Assembly: GCA_016840245.1 (NCBI GenBank)
Contig: JAEOST010000200.1
Span: forward strand, 1-16,502
DNA length: 16,502 nt
Direction: 5' to 3'
Source of the DNA: Candidatus Thorarchaeota archaeon
GTDB taxonomy: Archaea > Asgardarchaeota > Thorarchaeia > Thorarchaeales > Thorarchaeaceae
Shown: piece by piece, positions 8,509-15,255 of the stretch
How positions within the stretch are numbered: position 1 is the first letter of the stretch
Layout of the letters: each line of letters starts with the position of its first letter
Program-made: the position numbers and the translations under genes
Notes under the pieces: generated by a model
What the model saw: only the letters and a program-made list of their open reading frames with translations
The model's database searches: none
What the model was told of the DNA's origin: nothing

Positions 8509-9486
8509 ATGAGCAAACGAGTCCACAGGAAAAAGGCAAAGACACTTGCTAAGGAGCACGGGTATCTTCAGTATATGATTGAGAGATATTTAACGCTCTG
8601 GGGTGAAGCTGAGACCCTCCGATTCATACAGGCATGTGATTATCCCGTTCGTACATCAATCAGAGCGAACACACTCAAGACATCAGTAGACGAACTTCAA
8701 GTACGTCTTCAAAAGAGGGGTGTGAGCTTGGAAAGTGTTCCATGGTTGGAAGAGGGATTCTTTGCTGACTTTAGCCGACACACACCAGGCTCATTGTTCG
8801 AGCATATGATGGGACATTATTACGTTCAGGGGGTTCCTTCAATGTCTGTTGTTCGAGCACTTGATCCACAACCTGGAGAGATTGTGTTTGACCTAGCATC
8901 AGCACCAGGAGGAAAGACAACTCATATCGCTCAGAGGATGGAGAATTCCGGACTTGTCATTTCTATTGAAAGTGACAGACAGAGAATCAACAGCCTTGAG
9001 AGCAATATTTTGAGGTGTGGAGTTACAAACTCACTCATTTTGAGAGGGGATGTTAGAAAACTTGAACAACTAGAAATTATCCCTGACAAGATACTTCTTG
9101 ATGCGCCATGCTCAGGGGAGGGTCTCATAGCGCTTGACCCAAGTAGAAAGACAAGTAAGACTATGGCGGACATCAGATATTGTGCCACACGACAGGATGA
9201 GATGATTGAGGCCGCTCTGAACATGCTACCCACTGGGGGCACCCTTGTTTACTCAACCTGTTCTATAGCCCCTGAAGAGAACGAGTTCGTGATTGACGCA
9301 TTACTGAGAAGACGTGATGATTTCAAGGTGAGTCCAATCGAGCTTGATTTTGGAATCCCAGCCTATTCTGAACCATATGATGTACAACTCCATAAATCAT
9401 TAGAACTGGCGAGAAGGTTTCTACCGCAGACACATGGGTTAGAGGGCTTCTTCATCTGTAGGATGACAAAGGAGGAAGTCACATGA
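8509..9486 (+). CDS. NSUN/RsmB-family RNA (cytosine-5) methyltransferase
   Basis: A 325-residue SAM-dependent RNA m5C methyltransferase. An N-terminal NSUN segment carries R-T-S-I-R-A-N-T-L-K (48-57). The Rossmann methyltransferase core follows, with SAM motif I F-D-L-A-S-A-P-G-G-K-T (127-137), an acidic E154 after motif II, motif IV D198-A-P-C201-S-G, and motif VI S-T-C251-S. Both family cysteines are present: C251 forms the covalent RNA adduct and C201 helps release it. A strong SD, GGTGA (8499-8503), sits 5 bases before the ATG. The stop overlaps the nip7 start in an ATGA junction, implying translational coupling. The target could be tRNA (Trm4-like) or 23S rRNA (Nop2-like); the nip7 neighbour favours rRNA, but that is inference. 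Confidence 0.93.
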   Translation: MSKRVHRKKAKTLAKEHGYLQYMIERYLTLWGEAETLRFIQACDYPVRTSIRANTLKTSVDELQVRLQKRGVSLESVPWLEEGFFADFSRHTPGSLFEHMMGHYYVQGVPSMSVVRALDPQPGEIVFDLASAPGGKTTHIAQRMENSGLVISIESDRQRINSLESNILRCGVTNSLILRGDVRKLEQLEIIPDKILLDAPCSGEGLIALDPSRKTSKTMADIRYCATRQDEMIEAALNMLPTGGTLVYSTCSIAPEENEFVIDALLRRRDDFKVSPIELDFGIPAYSEPYDVQLHKSLELARRFLPQTHGLEGFFICRMTKEEVT

Positions 9487-10025
9487 CCATTGAACTAGTA
9501 GATACCATTGAGTGGGCATCTATTGTAAAACAAATAGATGATGACTTTGGAGTGGGAGCTACTCGTGCTCTACTCAGTAATCTGACTCCAGTTACTTTGC
9601 AGAGACGGGATAGGAAGTCGTTCTACTTGATACCAGTGGATTGGATGAAATATATAGAGATGAATCTTGAAGATTTTGACATCCGATACTTGGGAATCTG
9701 GTTAGGTGAGATTGTGAAAGAAAGATTCAGACTGAGTATTTCAGTCTTAGAAAAGTTATCTCAACTTACATCGAGTATCCTTACAGTATCACACCAAGGA
9801 GCTCAATCATTCACCTATGGAAGAGGTATCTTGAAAGAGTCAGTCAAGGAATTACCTATGGGTCTAGTTCGAGGTCAAAAAGTCATTGTTGTGAACTCAG
9901 ATGGAGAGTGCTTAGGTTTAGCTATGCTCTCAGTTGACTCTGATAAGATAGATCAGTTGGCTAAAGACCGCTTAGTAGCTAAGAATCTCGCTGATATAGG
10001 GTGGTATATCAGGAGATTCGGATAG
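9483..10025 (+). CDS. nip7: Nip7 homologue, ribosome biogenesis protein with PUA domain (UPF0113)
   Basis: A 180-residue protein, the same length as eukaryotic NIP7, and collinear with it as far as I can recall the family. It has a central S-F-Y-L-I-P...Y-L-G-I-W-L-G-E block (about 46-74), then F-R-L-S-I-S-V-L-E-K-L. The C-terminal PUA domain (about 100-178) has GAQSFTYGRGILKES, the strand RGQKVIVVNSDGECLGLA, and N-L-A-D-I-G-W-Y-I-R near the end. Nip7 binds RNA through its PUA domain and acts in large-subunit assembly; an archaeal Nip7 has been reported to interact with the exosome. The ATG overlaps the TGA of the methyltransferase gene by 4 bases, and GGAGG (9472-9476) inside that gene serves as SD. 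Only 4 bases separate its stop from that of the convergent PAC2 gene. Confidence 0.87.
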   Translation: MTIELVDTIEWASIVKQIDDDFGVGATRALLSNLTPVTLQRRDRKSFYLIPVDWMKYIEMNLEDFDIRYLGIWLGEIVKERFRLSISVLEKLSQLTSSILTVSHQGAQSFTYGRGILKESVKELPMGLVRGQKVIVVNSDGECLGLAMLSVDSDKIDQLAKDRLVAKNLADIGWYIRRFG

Positions 10026-10029
10026 ACTA

Positions 10030-10779
10030 CTAGACAAACATGTCAGTGGATCTGTCGTCAGATTCGATAGATTTACGCATCTTCTCAAGTCGCTCAATCT
10101 CTTTACTCTCTTCCAGTAGTTGGTCGACATTGACAGTGAGTCCTAAGACTTCATTGATCTTTTCTAACATTATGGCTGAGGAGCGTGGGTCTGGACGTCC
10201 TCGTGTTGCGTAAGAGAGCAACCCTATTCCAGCCACTCCACTCATCTCTAGTTCAGCAAGTAATAGTGCGAGAGGACCTGCAACAAAGAGACCCTCTTCA
10301 AGAATCGGAAGTGCCCACTTATCCAAGTGTTCCTTGTATTTGGTGGTTGGCACACAACGCATTTCTGCGTCATCCTCCTTGAAGCTGGCATCTAACCCGC
10401 CTAAGAGAATAACCTCATCGAAACCATTGTCAGTTATCCATGCTGCAAGCCGATCTACAAAGCCCCATTGTTCACTCTGATGTGGTTGGAAACGTGGAAG
10501 CAGGAAGACTATCTTTTTCTCAGGATAGGAATATATCTCAAAGGGTAGCACAAGCCGTTCATTCTCCATTGAAACGAATAGTGGTAACATATCGCTCTTT
10601 ACAAACCCGACTCGTTCAGCCTCTAAATTCTTGGTGAGGTGTGCAGTGCTCAGAAATCCAACCTCTCCAAGCCCATGAAATCCGCAGATGAAGGTTGATC
10701 CCGGTGCAACCTTGAATTCCTTTTTCAAAATTATCTCAAATGATGAATCTCTTGTTGCTACAAAGGCCATTACGTTCAT
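10030..10779 (-). CDS. PAC2 (proteasome assembly chaperone 2) family protein
   Basis: A 249-residue soluble protein. Family marks are the early glycine-rich strand-turn F-I-C-G-F-H-G-L-G-E-V-G (about 30-41), then A-E-R-V-G-F-V (55-61). A strand leads into W-I-T-D-N-G-F-D-E-V-I-L-L-G-G-L-D, and G-P-L-A-L-L-L-A-E-L-E-M-S-G-V-A-G-I-G-L-L follows, as in archaeal ATP-grasp-like PAC2 proteins. Family members include eukaryotic Pac2 and archaeal PbaB, which associate with proteasome subunits or AAA partners, so a role in proteasome assembly or regulation is plausible. The C-terminus is charged and perhaps helical (L-L-E-E-S-K-E-I-E-R-L). The first ATG (10779) has AGAGG only 1 base away; the second ATG (10770) has the same SD at 10 bases, so the true start may be 10770. 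The leader is unusually rich in inverted repeats. Confidence 0.85.
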   Translation of the reverse strand: MNVMAFVATRDSSFEIILKKEFKVAPGSTFICGFHGLGEVGFLSTAHLTKNLEAERVGFVKSDMLPLFVSMENERLVLPFEIYSYPEKKIVFLLPRFQPHQSEQWGFVDRLAAWITDNGFDEVILLGGLDASFKEDDAEMRCVPTTKYKEHLDKWALPILEEGLFVAGPLALLLAELEMSGVAGIGLLSYATRGRPDPRSSAIMLEKINEVLGLTVNVDQLLEESKEIERLEKMRKSIESDDRSTDMFV

Positions 10780-10891
10780 TCCTCTAGTTAGTGAGAAATA
10801 TCACTATAGTTGCTGCAATATGTTATAGAATGGAATTTGTCCCTTTTTCAGCCTATGTATGTGTCTATGTATGACTCACTAACTATAGGGA
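10779..10891 (-). promoter_or_regulatory. Long-range inverted repeat whose proximal arm contains the PAC2 SD
   Basis: CTCACTAACTA occurs reading leftward at 10795-10785 and reading rightward at 10875-10885. The match continues with two mismatches to about 17 bases (10779-10795 and 10875-10891). In a minus-strand transcript the two arms would pair, and the extension would pair CCU with the AGG of the PAC2 SD. The arms are 79 bases apart, and the loop also holds the left arm of a second inverted repeat. A DNA-level role, as two oppositely oriented protein sites, is equally possible. If transcription begins near the TATA-like CTATAAC (10830-10824), the distal arm would not be in the mRNA. Confidence 0.45.
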
Positions 10892-10900
10892 CAATATTCC
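10832..10900. repeat. Imperfect 13-base inverted repeat in the PAC2 upstream region
   Basis: GGAATTTGTCCCT at 10832-10844 is complementary to AGGGACAATATTCC at 10887-10900, apart from one extra T. Its right arm overlaps the first four bases of another hairpin arm (10897-10906), so the two structures exclude each other. Between the arms is a 12-base direct repeat: CTATGTATG at 10853-10861 and again at 10865-10873. Confidence 0.55.
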
Positions 10901-10933
10901 GGATGAGTAATCATACAACCACATCATCCGGAA
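10897..10933 (-). terminator. Perfect 10-base-pair hairpin just after the PRC-barrel gene
   Basis: TTCCGGATGA (10897-10906) and TCATCCGGAA (10924-10933) form a perfect 10-bp stem with a 17-base loop, 14 bases beyond the stop of the minus-strand PRC-barrel gene. The position suits transcription termination or mRNA 3'-end stabilisation. No T-run follows directly on the minus strand, so it is not a textbook terminator, and a protein-binding dyad remains possible. Confidence 0.5.
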
Positions 10934-10947
10934 ATTTAGAAGATGTC

Positions 10948-11613
10948 TTAGAATGGACGTTGTGAAAATAGGCGGACCTTGGATACATCATGATGGACTG
11001 CCTTGTCATCACGAACCCTGCGAATCTCTGAGCTTTGATCCTTGACTGCTTCTTCCATTGTCTTGTCAAGTTCATCCTTAGATACACCTAATCTGATATC
11101 GTCACCGATGGATACTATAGCCTTGTCAGGTACAATAATGTCAATATCAGCCTTTAATCCCAATGCCTCAAGCTTTTCCTCGATAAATCCTCCACCGACT
11201 GTCAAGGAAGCACTACCATCGACATCGAAGTCAACATCAATTACACGTCCGATTTTGACCCCATTCTCATCGAAAATATCGAGCTTCTTCAGATCTGAGA
11301 GTCGTATCTCGTTGTCAGGTATAGCACACTCATCTAGAGTAGTCTTGAGTGTGTTTCCAGTGGTGTTCAGATGTATCTTGTCACCAATCTTGTCAATAAG
11401 TGAGGCATTGAAGATTGGGTCTTTATCTGGTCGCACTTTGATGACTTCTAGGAACTCCTCCCAAGCACTTCCTGCAAGAATGAACTGAGACAGTTTAAGG
11501 GTTCCATTGAAGGTGAAAGTGAGATCGTTAATGTTTCCCACTTTTGTTCCCGATGAGTCAACGACATCGCATTTCTCCATTTCTCTACTACAAATCGACC
11601 TGTTGAGTTCCAT
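10948..11613 (-). CDS. Protein with two PRC-barrel-like domains
   Basis: A 221-residue protein built from two related halves. The first (about 13-85) begins E-K-C-D-V-V-D-S-S-G-T-K-V-G-N-I-N-D-L, and the second (about 107-176) begins K-K-L-D-I-F-D-E-N-G-V-K-I-G-R-V-I-D-V-D-F-D. Both show the D-x-x-G-x-x-(V/I)-G strand pattern of PRC-barrels. Each half is followed by I-G-D-x-I-x-L (76-82 and 169-175). A charged tail (K-D-E-L-D-K-T-M-E-E-A-V-K-D) follows. PRC-barrel proteins of archaea are small adaptor or RNA-binding-like proteins, some linked to cell division; no enzyme activity is implied. The ATG at 11613 is chosen because GGAGTGA (11625-11619) lies 5 bases upstream. The frame stays open to 11733, but that extension is not PRC-like and lies in promoter sequence. 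Confidence 0.8.
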   Translation of the reverse strand: MELNRSICSREMEKCDVVDSSGTKVGNINDLTFTFNGTLKLSQFILAGSAWEEFLEVIKVRPDKDPIFNASLIDKIGDKIHLNTTGNTLKTTLDECAIPDNEIRLSDLKKLDIFDENGVKIGRVIDVDFDVDGSASLTVGGGFIEEKLEALGLKADIDIIVPDKAIVSIGDDIRLGVSKDELDKTMEEAVKDQSSEIRRVRDDKAVHHDVSKVRLFSQRPF

Positions 11614-11815
11614 GAGAGTCACTCCAATCAGACTGTGAGAGAATTGGATGATTAAACCCTTTTGGCTCTGGCTAAAAGTAATTGGAAGATTGTAATTTTC
11701 GATAAATGGACTAGTTTTTCGTATTTTAGGCAACCATTACTCTTTTTAACATAAATTCTGATATGAACCATATCAGAATGCGCAAATGTATTCAGGTGTT
11801 CGGAGGAGGTCCACC
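11614..11815. promoter_or_regulatory. Divergent promoter region, PRC-barrel gene and Hel308-like gene
   Basis: About 200 bases separate the chosen starts of the two divergent genes. It is AT-rich, with candidate TATA elements on both strands: TTTTTAACATAAATT around 11743-11757 for the plus-strand gene, and TTACTTTTAG or AAAATTACAAT (about 11667-11695, read on the minus strand) for the PRC gene. The 11-base-arm dyad lies at its right end and is listed separately. No RNA gene is apparent. Confidence 0.45.
11755..11779. promoter_or_regulatory. Perfect 25-base dyad, likely operator of the Hel308-like gene
   Basis: ATTCTGATATG (11755-11765) and CATATCAGAAT (11769-11779) are perfect inverted repeats around an AAC centre. 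The element ends 36 bases before the GTG start and overlaps the expected transcription start if the T-rich stretch just upstream is the TATA box. Size and symmetry suit a dimeric helix-turn-helix repressor. Autoregulation or control by an unlinked regulator is inference. Confidence 0.6.
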
Positions 11816-14035
11816 GTGAGCACACTTAGGGAATTGGAACTAGAACGGGTATCGCCTAGACTGTTAGAAGTACTAAGGCGACAGGGTCTAGCATCCCTTA
11901 CTGAATTCCAAAAAGCCTCACTGGAAGCAGGAATCATCCGAGGTAATAGCCAGATTCTGGTGAGCTATGATTACGACGAGGCATATCAGATTGCAGAGAT
12001 AGCGCTTCTTAATCTGATAGCATCCAACGTACGAGCGAAGGTCTTAGTTCTATGTCCAAACCCACACCAAGCCGAGAAACGGCTACAGTCACTTGGACAT
12101 AAATGTCGTCGTCTGGGAGTTGAAATCACATCAATCATCAAGAGAAAGGAAGCCTCTGAGAAGGACCTGAAGACCGGCCGTGTGATTATCGGAACCTTTC
12201 GGTCATTGAGTATTGCAATGCGATCTAATCCAGCTGTCCTTGAGGGAGTTGAACTAGTATTAGTCAATCGACTAGATTTGATTGGACAACCGAACCTTGG
12301 TCCAAGGCTAGAAAGCTTGTTAGTTACAATTATGGGAACTGAATCACAAGTACAGTATCTTGCTCTATGTCCACCTGTGGCAGATATAGAAGAGCTGAGT
12401 TCCTGGCTAAGAGCAACAATTGTTACTGATCCAACTCCAGATATACGACGTATCTACAGTGTAAAGGCATTTGACAATGTGAATGACTCTCTTGCAGATT
12501 TAACTGAGTTTGTTCATTATAGACAAGGGCAGATTGCAATACTGTGTTCGGATATGGAAACATGTGAGAATCTAGCAACACAACTATCTGGTGCAGAAAG
12601 TGATCCGAAGTTTACTCCACTGGATCTCAGGCTCACGGCAGGACATGAAGATGACTTACGGGTTCTGACAAAAACTGTGATGGAGCATTACCCGGATTGC
12701 GATATGACAACCAAACTTGGTAGGAGTTTAGCAAGAGGTGTTGCGTTCATTCATGAGGGTGTATCAAAGACTCAAAGAAGAGCAATATCAGCAGCATGTG
12801 AGCAGGGCTTGGTTCCAGTTATTGTAATGCCCACAAGGTTTGCGATAGCAAGTGGCATTAGAGCTTCGGTTGTATTCCTAATCGGAGTCTTTACTCAAAC
12901 AGCAGGTGAGGATCTCTCAAAGAGTGAAGACCTGACCATGCTATCAGAATGGCAGGTTGCAGATGTATTGGCTTCAGCTGGTAGACCAAAACAAGACAAT
13001 GAGGCATTTGGAATTGTCGTTGTGGACAGGGATTCAGAACGTCACAGAGTCCTTGCTAAATACTTCGTTAAAGACGTTGAGGGCAATATCAGTCCACGCC
13101 TCGGAGAAGTTGACAGCTTCATGGATGACTCGGAAAATATACAGGATCTAGCCCTCACTCATCTCTGCGGTAGGTTAACGAGGACTGAGAGTCTCTTCAG
13201 TGTTATCGACCGCACCTACTGGGCGGCTAGTAATAGAGCGATGACATTCACAGATGATGGTTTCTTGGAAGCTGAAGACACGTCTGTGGAAACCCTTGTT
13301 TCACTTCGCTCGACTAAGTCCACAATTAAGAGATCTGAAGAGATTCCAGATGATTCAGTGAAAGTTGTTTCAGTTACGCCATCAAAGATTGCAGGACTTG
13401 TGAGAAGCAGTAGCCGTGATTTCTGGCATCATGTTGTGCTCAAAGCTGAGGAAGGAGTTACCTGTTCCTGTGAATCGTGGAAGTTCCAAGGCATTAAGAA
13501 ACACAGGCTATGCAAACATTTGGTTAAGTTCTCTAGATTTGTTGTCAAGGATGTCGATACTAGACCGTATGCAAATGCAGTTCTCCAGACAGCACTATGG
13601 GGTCTTGAGATAGTGGGTGAGCTTCAGAAGGATGGTCTACTTGTACAAGAAGGCAAGACTATGCGTTGCACAGAGTTGGGTAACAGTGTTGCAGTATTAG
13701 GAGTCCCAATCCGGGATGCACGAATTGTGATGAAAGCCCTTTCAACAAAAGAAAAGGGACTAAGAGACATTCTACCTGCAATTGTTGGAGCAGGCACGGG
13801 GATACCAAAGCAATTGGTGAGGTATGTCTTTGATCGCTTACCCGCAGACAGTATCGAGAGCTTGGTGGAGAGTAAAAATGGTCTTCCTGGAATTGTGGAA
13901 AACTGTCTTGAAGAAACACATTATGCACTTAGAATACTCTCCAACTTGATGGACAAGTCAACGCAAAAGAGTGTGAGAAAAGAGAGTAAGAAGTTGGAAA
14001 GCAACATCTCCGAACTTCTTGCAGCCATCAGCTAA
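11816..14035 (+). CDS. Hel308/Ski2-like pseudo-helicase with SWIM zinc finger
   Basis: A 739-residue protein. The GTG at 11816 has a strong GGAGGAGGT SD 5 bases upstream; the ATG at 11786 has none and would put that SD inside the gene. Order and spacing follow Hel308/Ski2 helicases: L28-T-E-F-Q32, motif Ia-like VLVLCPNPHQAEK (76-88), DLIGQPNLGPRLESLL (154-169, downstream of motif II), QYLALCPP (180-187), GVAFIHEGVSKTQRR (308-322), VIVMPT...ASGIRASVV (335-353) and ASAGRP (386-391). Winged-helix-like TRTESLFSVIDRTYWA follows (455-470). Catalytic residues are missing: Walker A is VSYDYDEAY (49-57), DExH is NRLD (151-154), SAT is CPP, and the first Arg of motif VI is gone. A SWIM finger (C550, C552, C566, H568) follows the winged helix. 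Nucleic-acid binding without ATP-driven unwinding is the likely role. Confidence 0.8.
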   Translation: MSTLRELELERVSPRLLEVLRRQGLASLTEFQKASLEAGIIRGNSQILVSYDYDEAYQIAEIALLNLIASNVRAKVLVLCPNPHQAEKRLQSLGHKCRRLGVEITSIIKRKEASEKDLKTGRVIIGTFRSLSIAMRSNPAVLEGVELVLVNRLDLIGQPNLGPRLESLLVTIMGTESQVQYLALCPPVADIEELSSWLRATIVTDPTPDIRRIYSVKAFDNVNDSLADLTEFVHYRQGQIAILCSDMETCENLATQLSGAESDPKFTPLDLRLTAGHEDDLRVLTKTVMEHYPDCDMTTKLGRSLARGVAFIHEGVSKTQRRAISAACEQGLVPVIVMPTRFAIASGIRASVVFLIGVFTQTAGEDLSKSEDLTMLSEWQVADVLASAGRPKQDNEAFGIVVVDRDSERHRVLAKYFVKDVEGNISPRLGEVDSFMDDSENIQDLALTHLCGRLTRTESLFSVIDRTYWAASNRAMTFTDDGFLEAEDTSVETLVSLRSTKSTIKRSEEIPDDSVKVVSVTPSKIAGLVRSSSRDFWHHVVLKAEEGVTCSCESWKFQGIKKHRLCKHLVKFSRFVVKDVDTRPYANAVLQTALWGLEIVGELQKDGLLVQEGKTMRCTELGNSVAVLGVPIRDARIVMKALSTKEKGLRDILPAIVGAGTGIPKQLVRYVFDRLPADSIESLVESKNGLPGIVENCLEETHYALRILSNLMDKSTQKSVRKESKKLESNISELLAAIS

Positions 14036-14108
14036 CCTTTTTAGGACAAAGCTTTGTCGCGGCGCTCAACATGGGGTGTTACAGAGACCCCGTTCTACGG
14101 TGATTGTT
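14036..14108 (+). promoter_or_regulatory. sucCD upstream region with 14-base palindrome and small hairpin
   Basis: CCTTTTTAG (14036-14044) directly after the previous stop can serve as a poly-T terminator for the Hel308-like gene and as a TATA element for sucC. It is followed at once by the perfect palindrome GACAAAGCTTTGTC (14045-14058), placed where an operator would block RNA polymerase. Downstream, GGGGT (14073-14077) and ACCCC (14087-14091) form a 5-bp hairpin in the predicted leader, 7 bases before the GGTGAT SD (14099-14104). Confidence 0.45.
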
Positions 14109-15254
14109 GTGAAGCTGTTTGAACATGAAGCCAAGGAAATTTTTCGTGAATTTAAGATGCCTACACCTCCGGGAGGTGTTGCCAGAACCCCTGAGGAAGC
14201 AAAGGCTAAGACTGCCGAAGTGGGTAAGCCTGTAGTTGTCAAGGCTCAGGTGCTAGCTGGAAAGAGAGGGAAAGCAGGTGGTATACAGTTTGCTGACACC
14301 CCAGATGAAGCTGCAAAGCATGCAGAAAACATACTTGCGATGAGAATCAATGATCTACCTGTTGAGGCTGTACTCATTGAGGAACTACTTGATATCCAGC
14401 AGGAGATCTATGCGGGAATAACCATTGACAGAAATGAGCGCAAGTATGTAGTAATTGGCAGTGCTGCTGGTGGAATGTCAATTGAGGAACTGGCAGAAGA
14501 GAGTCCAGAGAAGATAATCAAGAAGGATGTGGATCCTACCTTGGGATTCCAGCCATACGAAGCCCGTGAGATGGCAATTGAAATGGGATTCAAAGGGAAA
14601 CAGATCAACGGTCTCGCTAGCTTCTTCCTGAAGCTCTGGCAGATTGTCAAGGCCTATGATGTGGAGCTTACAGAGATTAATCCCTTAATTCTTACAAAAG
14701 ATGGAAGGTTCTTGGCAGCAGATGCACGTCTAAACGTGGACGACAATGCACTTTACAGACATAAGAGACTGATTGAGGGAATCAAGAGAGACCCTGTAGA
14801 GCAAAATGAGAGAGAGCAACTTGCTACAGAGCATGACATGGCCTATGTTGAACTTGATGGCAATATAGCCTGTATATGCAATGGTGCGGGCCTCACTATG
14901 GCCACACTGGATACGGTTGAACTCTACGGTGGGAAGGCCAGTACATTCCTCGATCTTGGAGGCGGTGCTGATGCTGAACGAGTTGAGAAGGGTATTGAGG
15001 TCGCCATGATGTATTCAAAGGTGAAAGCAATACTTGTGAACATCATGGCAGGTATCACAAGATGTGATGATGTTGCTAATGGCATTCTTTCAGCTCGAGC
15101 GGATGGTGACATAACGGTACCAATGGTGATTCGAATGGTGGGAACTAACGAGAAAGAGGGCCAGGAGATTCTTGCTGAGGCAGGTATACCGTTCGTCAAG
15201 ACTATGGAAGATGCGGCTTCAAAGGTTGTTGAACTGGTAAAGGAGGTTGCATAG
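14109..15254 (+). CDS. sucC: Succinyl-CoA synthetase (ADP/GDP-forming) beta subunit
   Basis: The 381-residue beta subunit, with an N-terminal ATP-grasp nucleotide-binding domain and a C-terminal CoA-ligase flavodoxin-like domain. It couples succinyl-CoA, phosphate and ADP or GDP to succinate, CoA and ATP or GTP. Visible marks are the classic start MKLFEHEAKEIFREF, KPVVVKAQVLAGKRGKAGG (40-58), E-I-N-P (189-192) with ADARLNVDDN (204-213) for metal-nucleotide binding, and the CoA-ligase block CNGAGLTMATLD (257-268) with LDLGGGAD. Length is standard. The GTG at 14109 is chosen from the family N-terminus and GGTGAT 4 bases upstream; a GTG at 14100 would overlap that SD. sucD starts 1 base after its stop, forming a tight operon. 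Confidence 0.95.
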   Translation: MKLFEHEAKEIFREFKMPTPPGGVARTPEEAKAKTAEVGKPVVVKAQVLAGKRGKAGGIQFADTPDEAAKHAENILAMRINDLPVEAVLIEELLDIQQEIYAGITIDRNERKYVVIGSAAGGMSIEELAEESPEKIIKKDVDPTLGFQPYEAREMAIEMGFKGKQINGLASFFLKLWQIVKAYDVELTEINPLILTKDGRFLAADARLNVDDNALYRHKRLIEGIKRDPVEQNEREQLATEHDMAYVELDGNIACICNGAGLTMATLDTVELYGGKASTFLDLGGGADAERVEKGIEVAMMYSKVKAILVNIMAGITRCDDVANGILSARADGDITVPMVIRMVGTNEKEGQEILAEAGIPFVKTMEDAASKVVELVKEVA

Positions 15255-15255
15255 A

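Noticed and set aside
11042..11488. 148-codon plus-strand open frame opposite the PRC-barrel gene
   Set aside because: It is Ser-rich shadow coding of a well supported two-domain gene with a strong SD on the other strand.
11614..11733. 40-residue N-terminal extension of the PRC-barrel protein
   Set aside because: No SD at the outer ATG, non-homologous sequence, and a GGAGTGA SD sits ideally before the ATG at 11613.
14019..14108. sucC start 30 codons upstream of the GTG at 14109
   Set aside because: The extra residues are not SucC-like, would overlap the Hel308-like gene end, and the GTG at 14109 gives the classic MKLFEHEAKE start with an SD.
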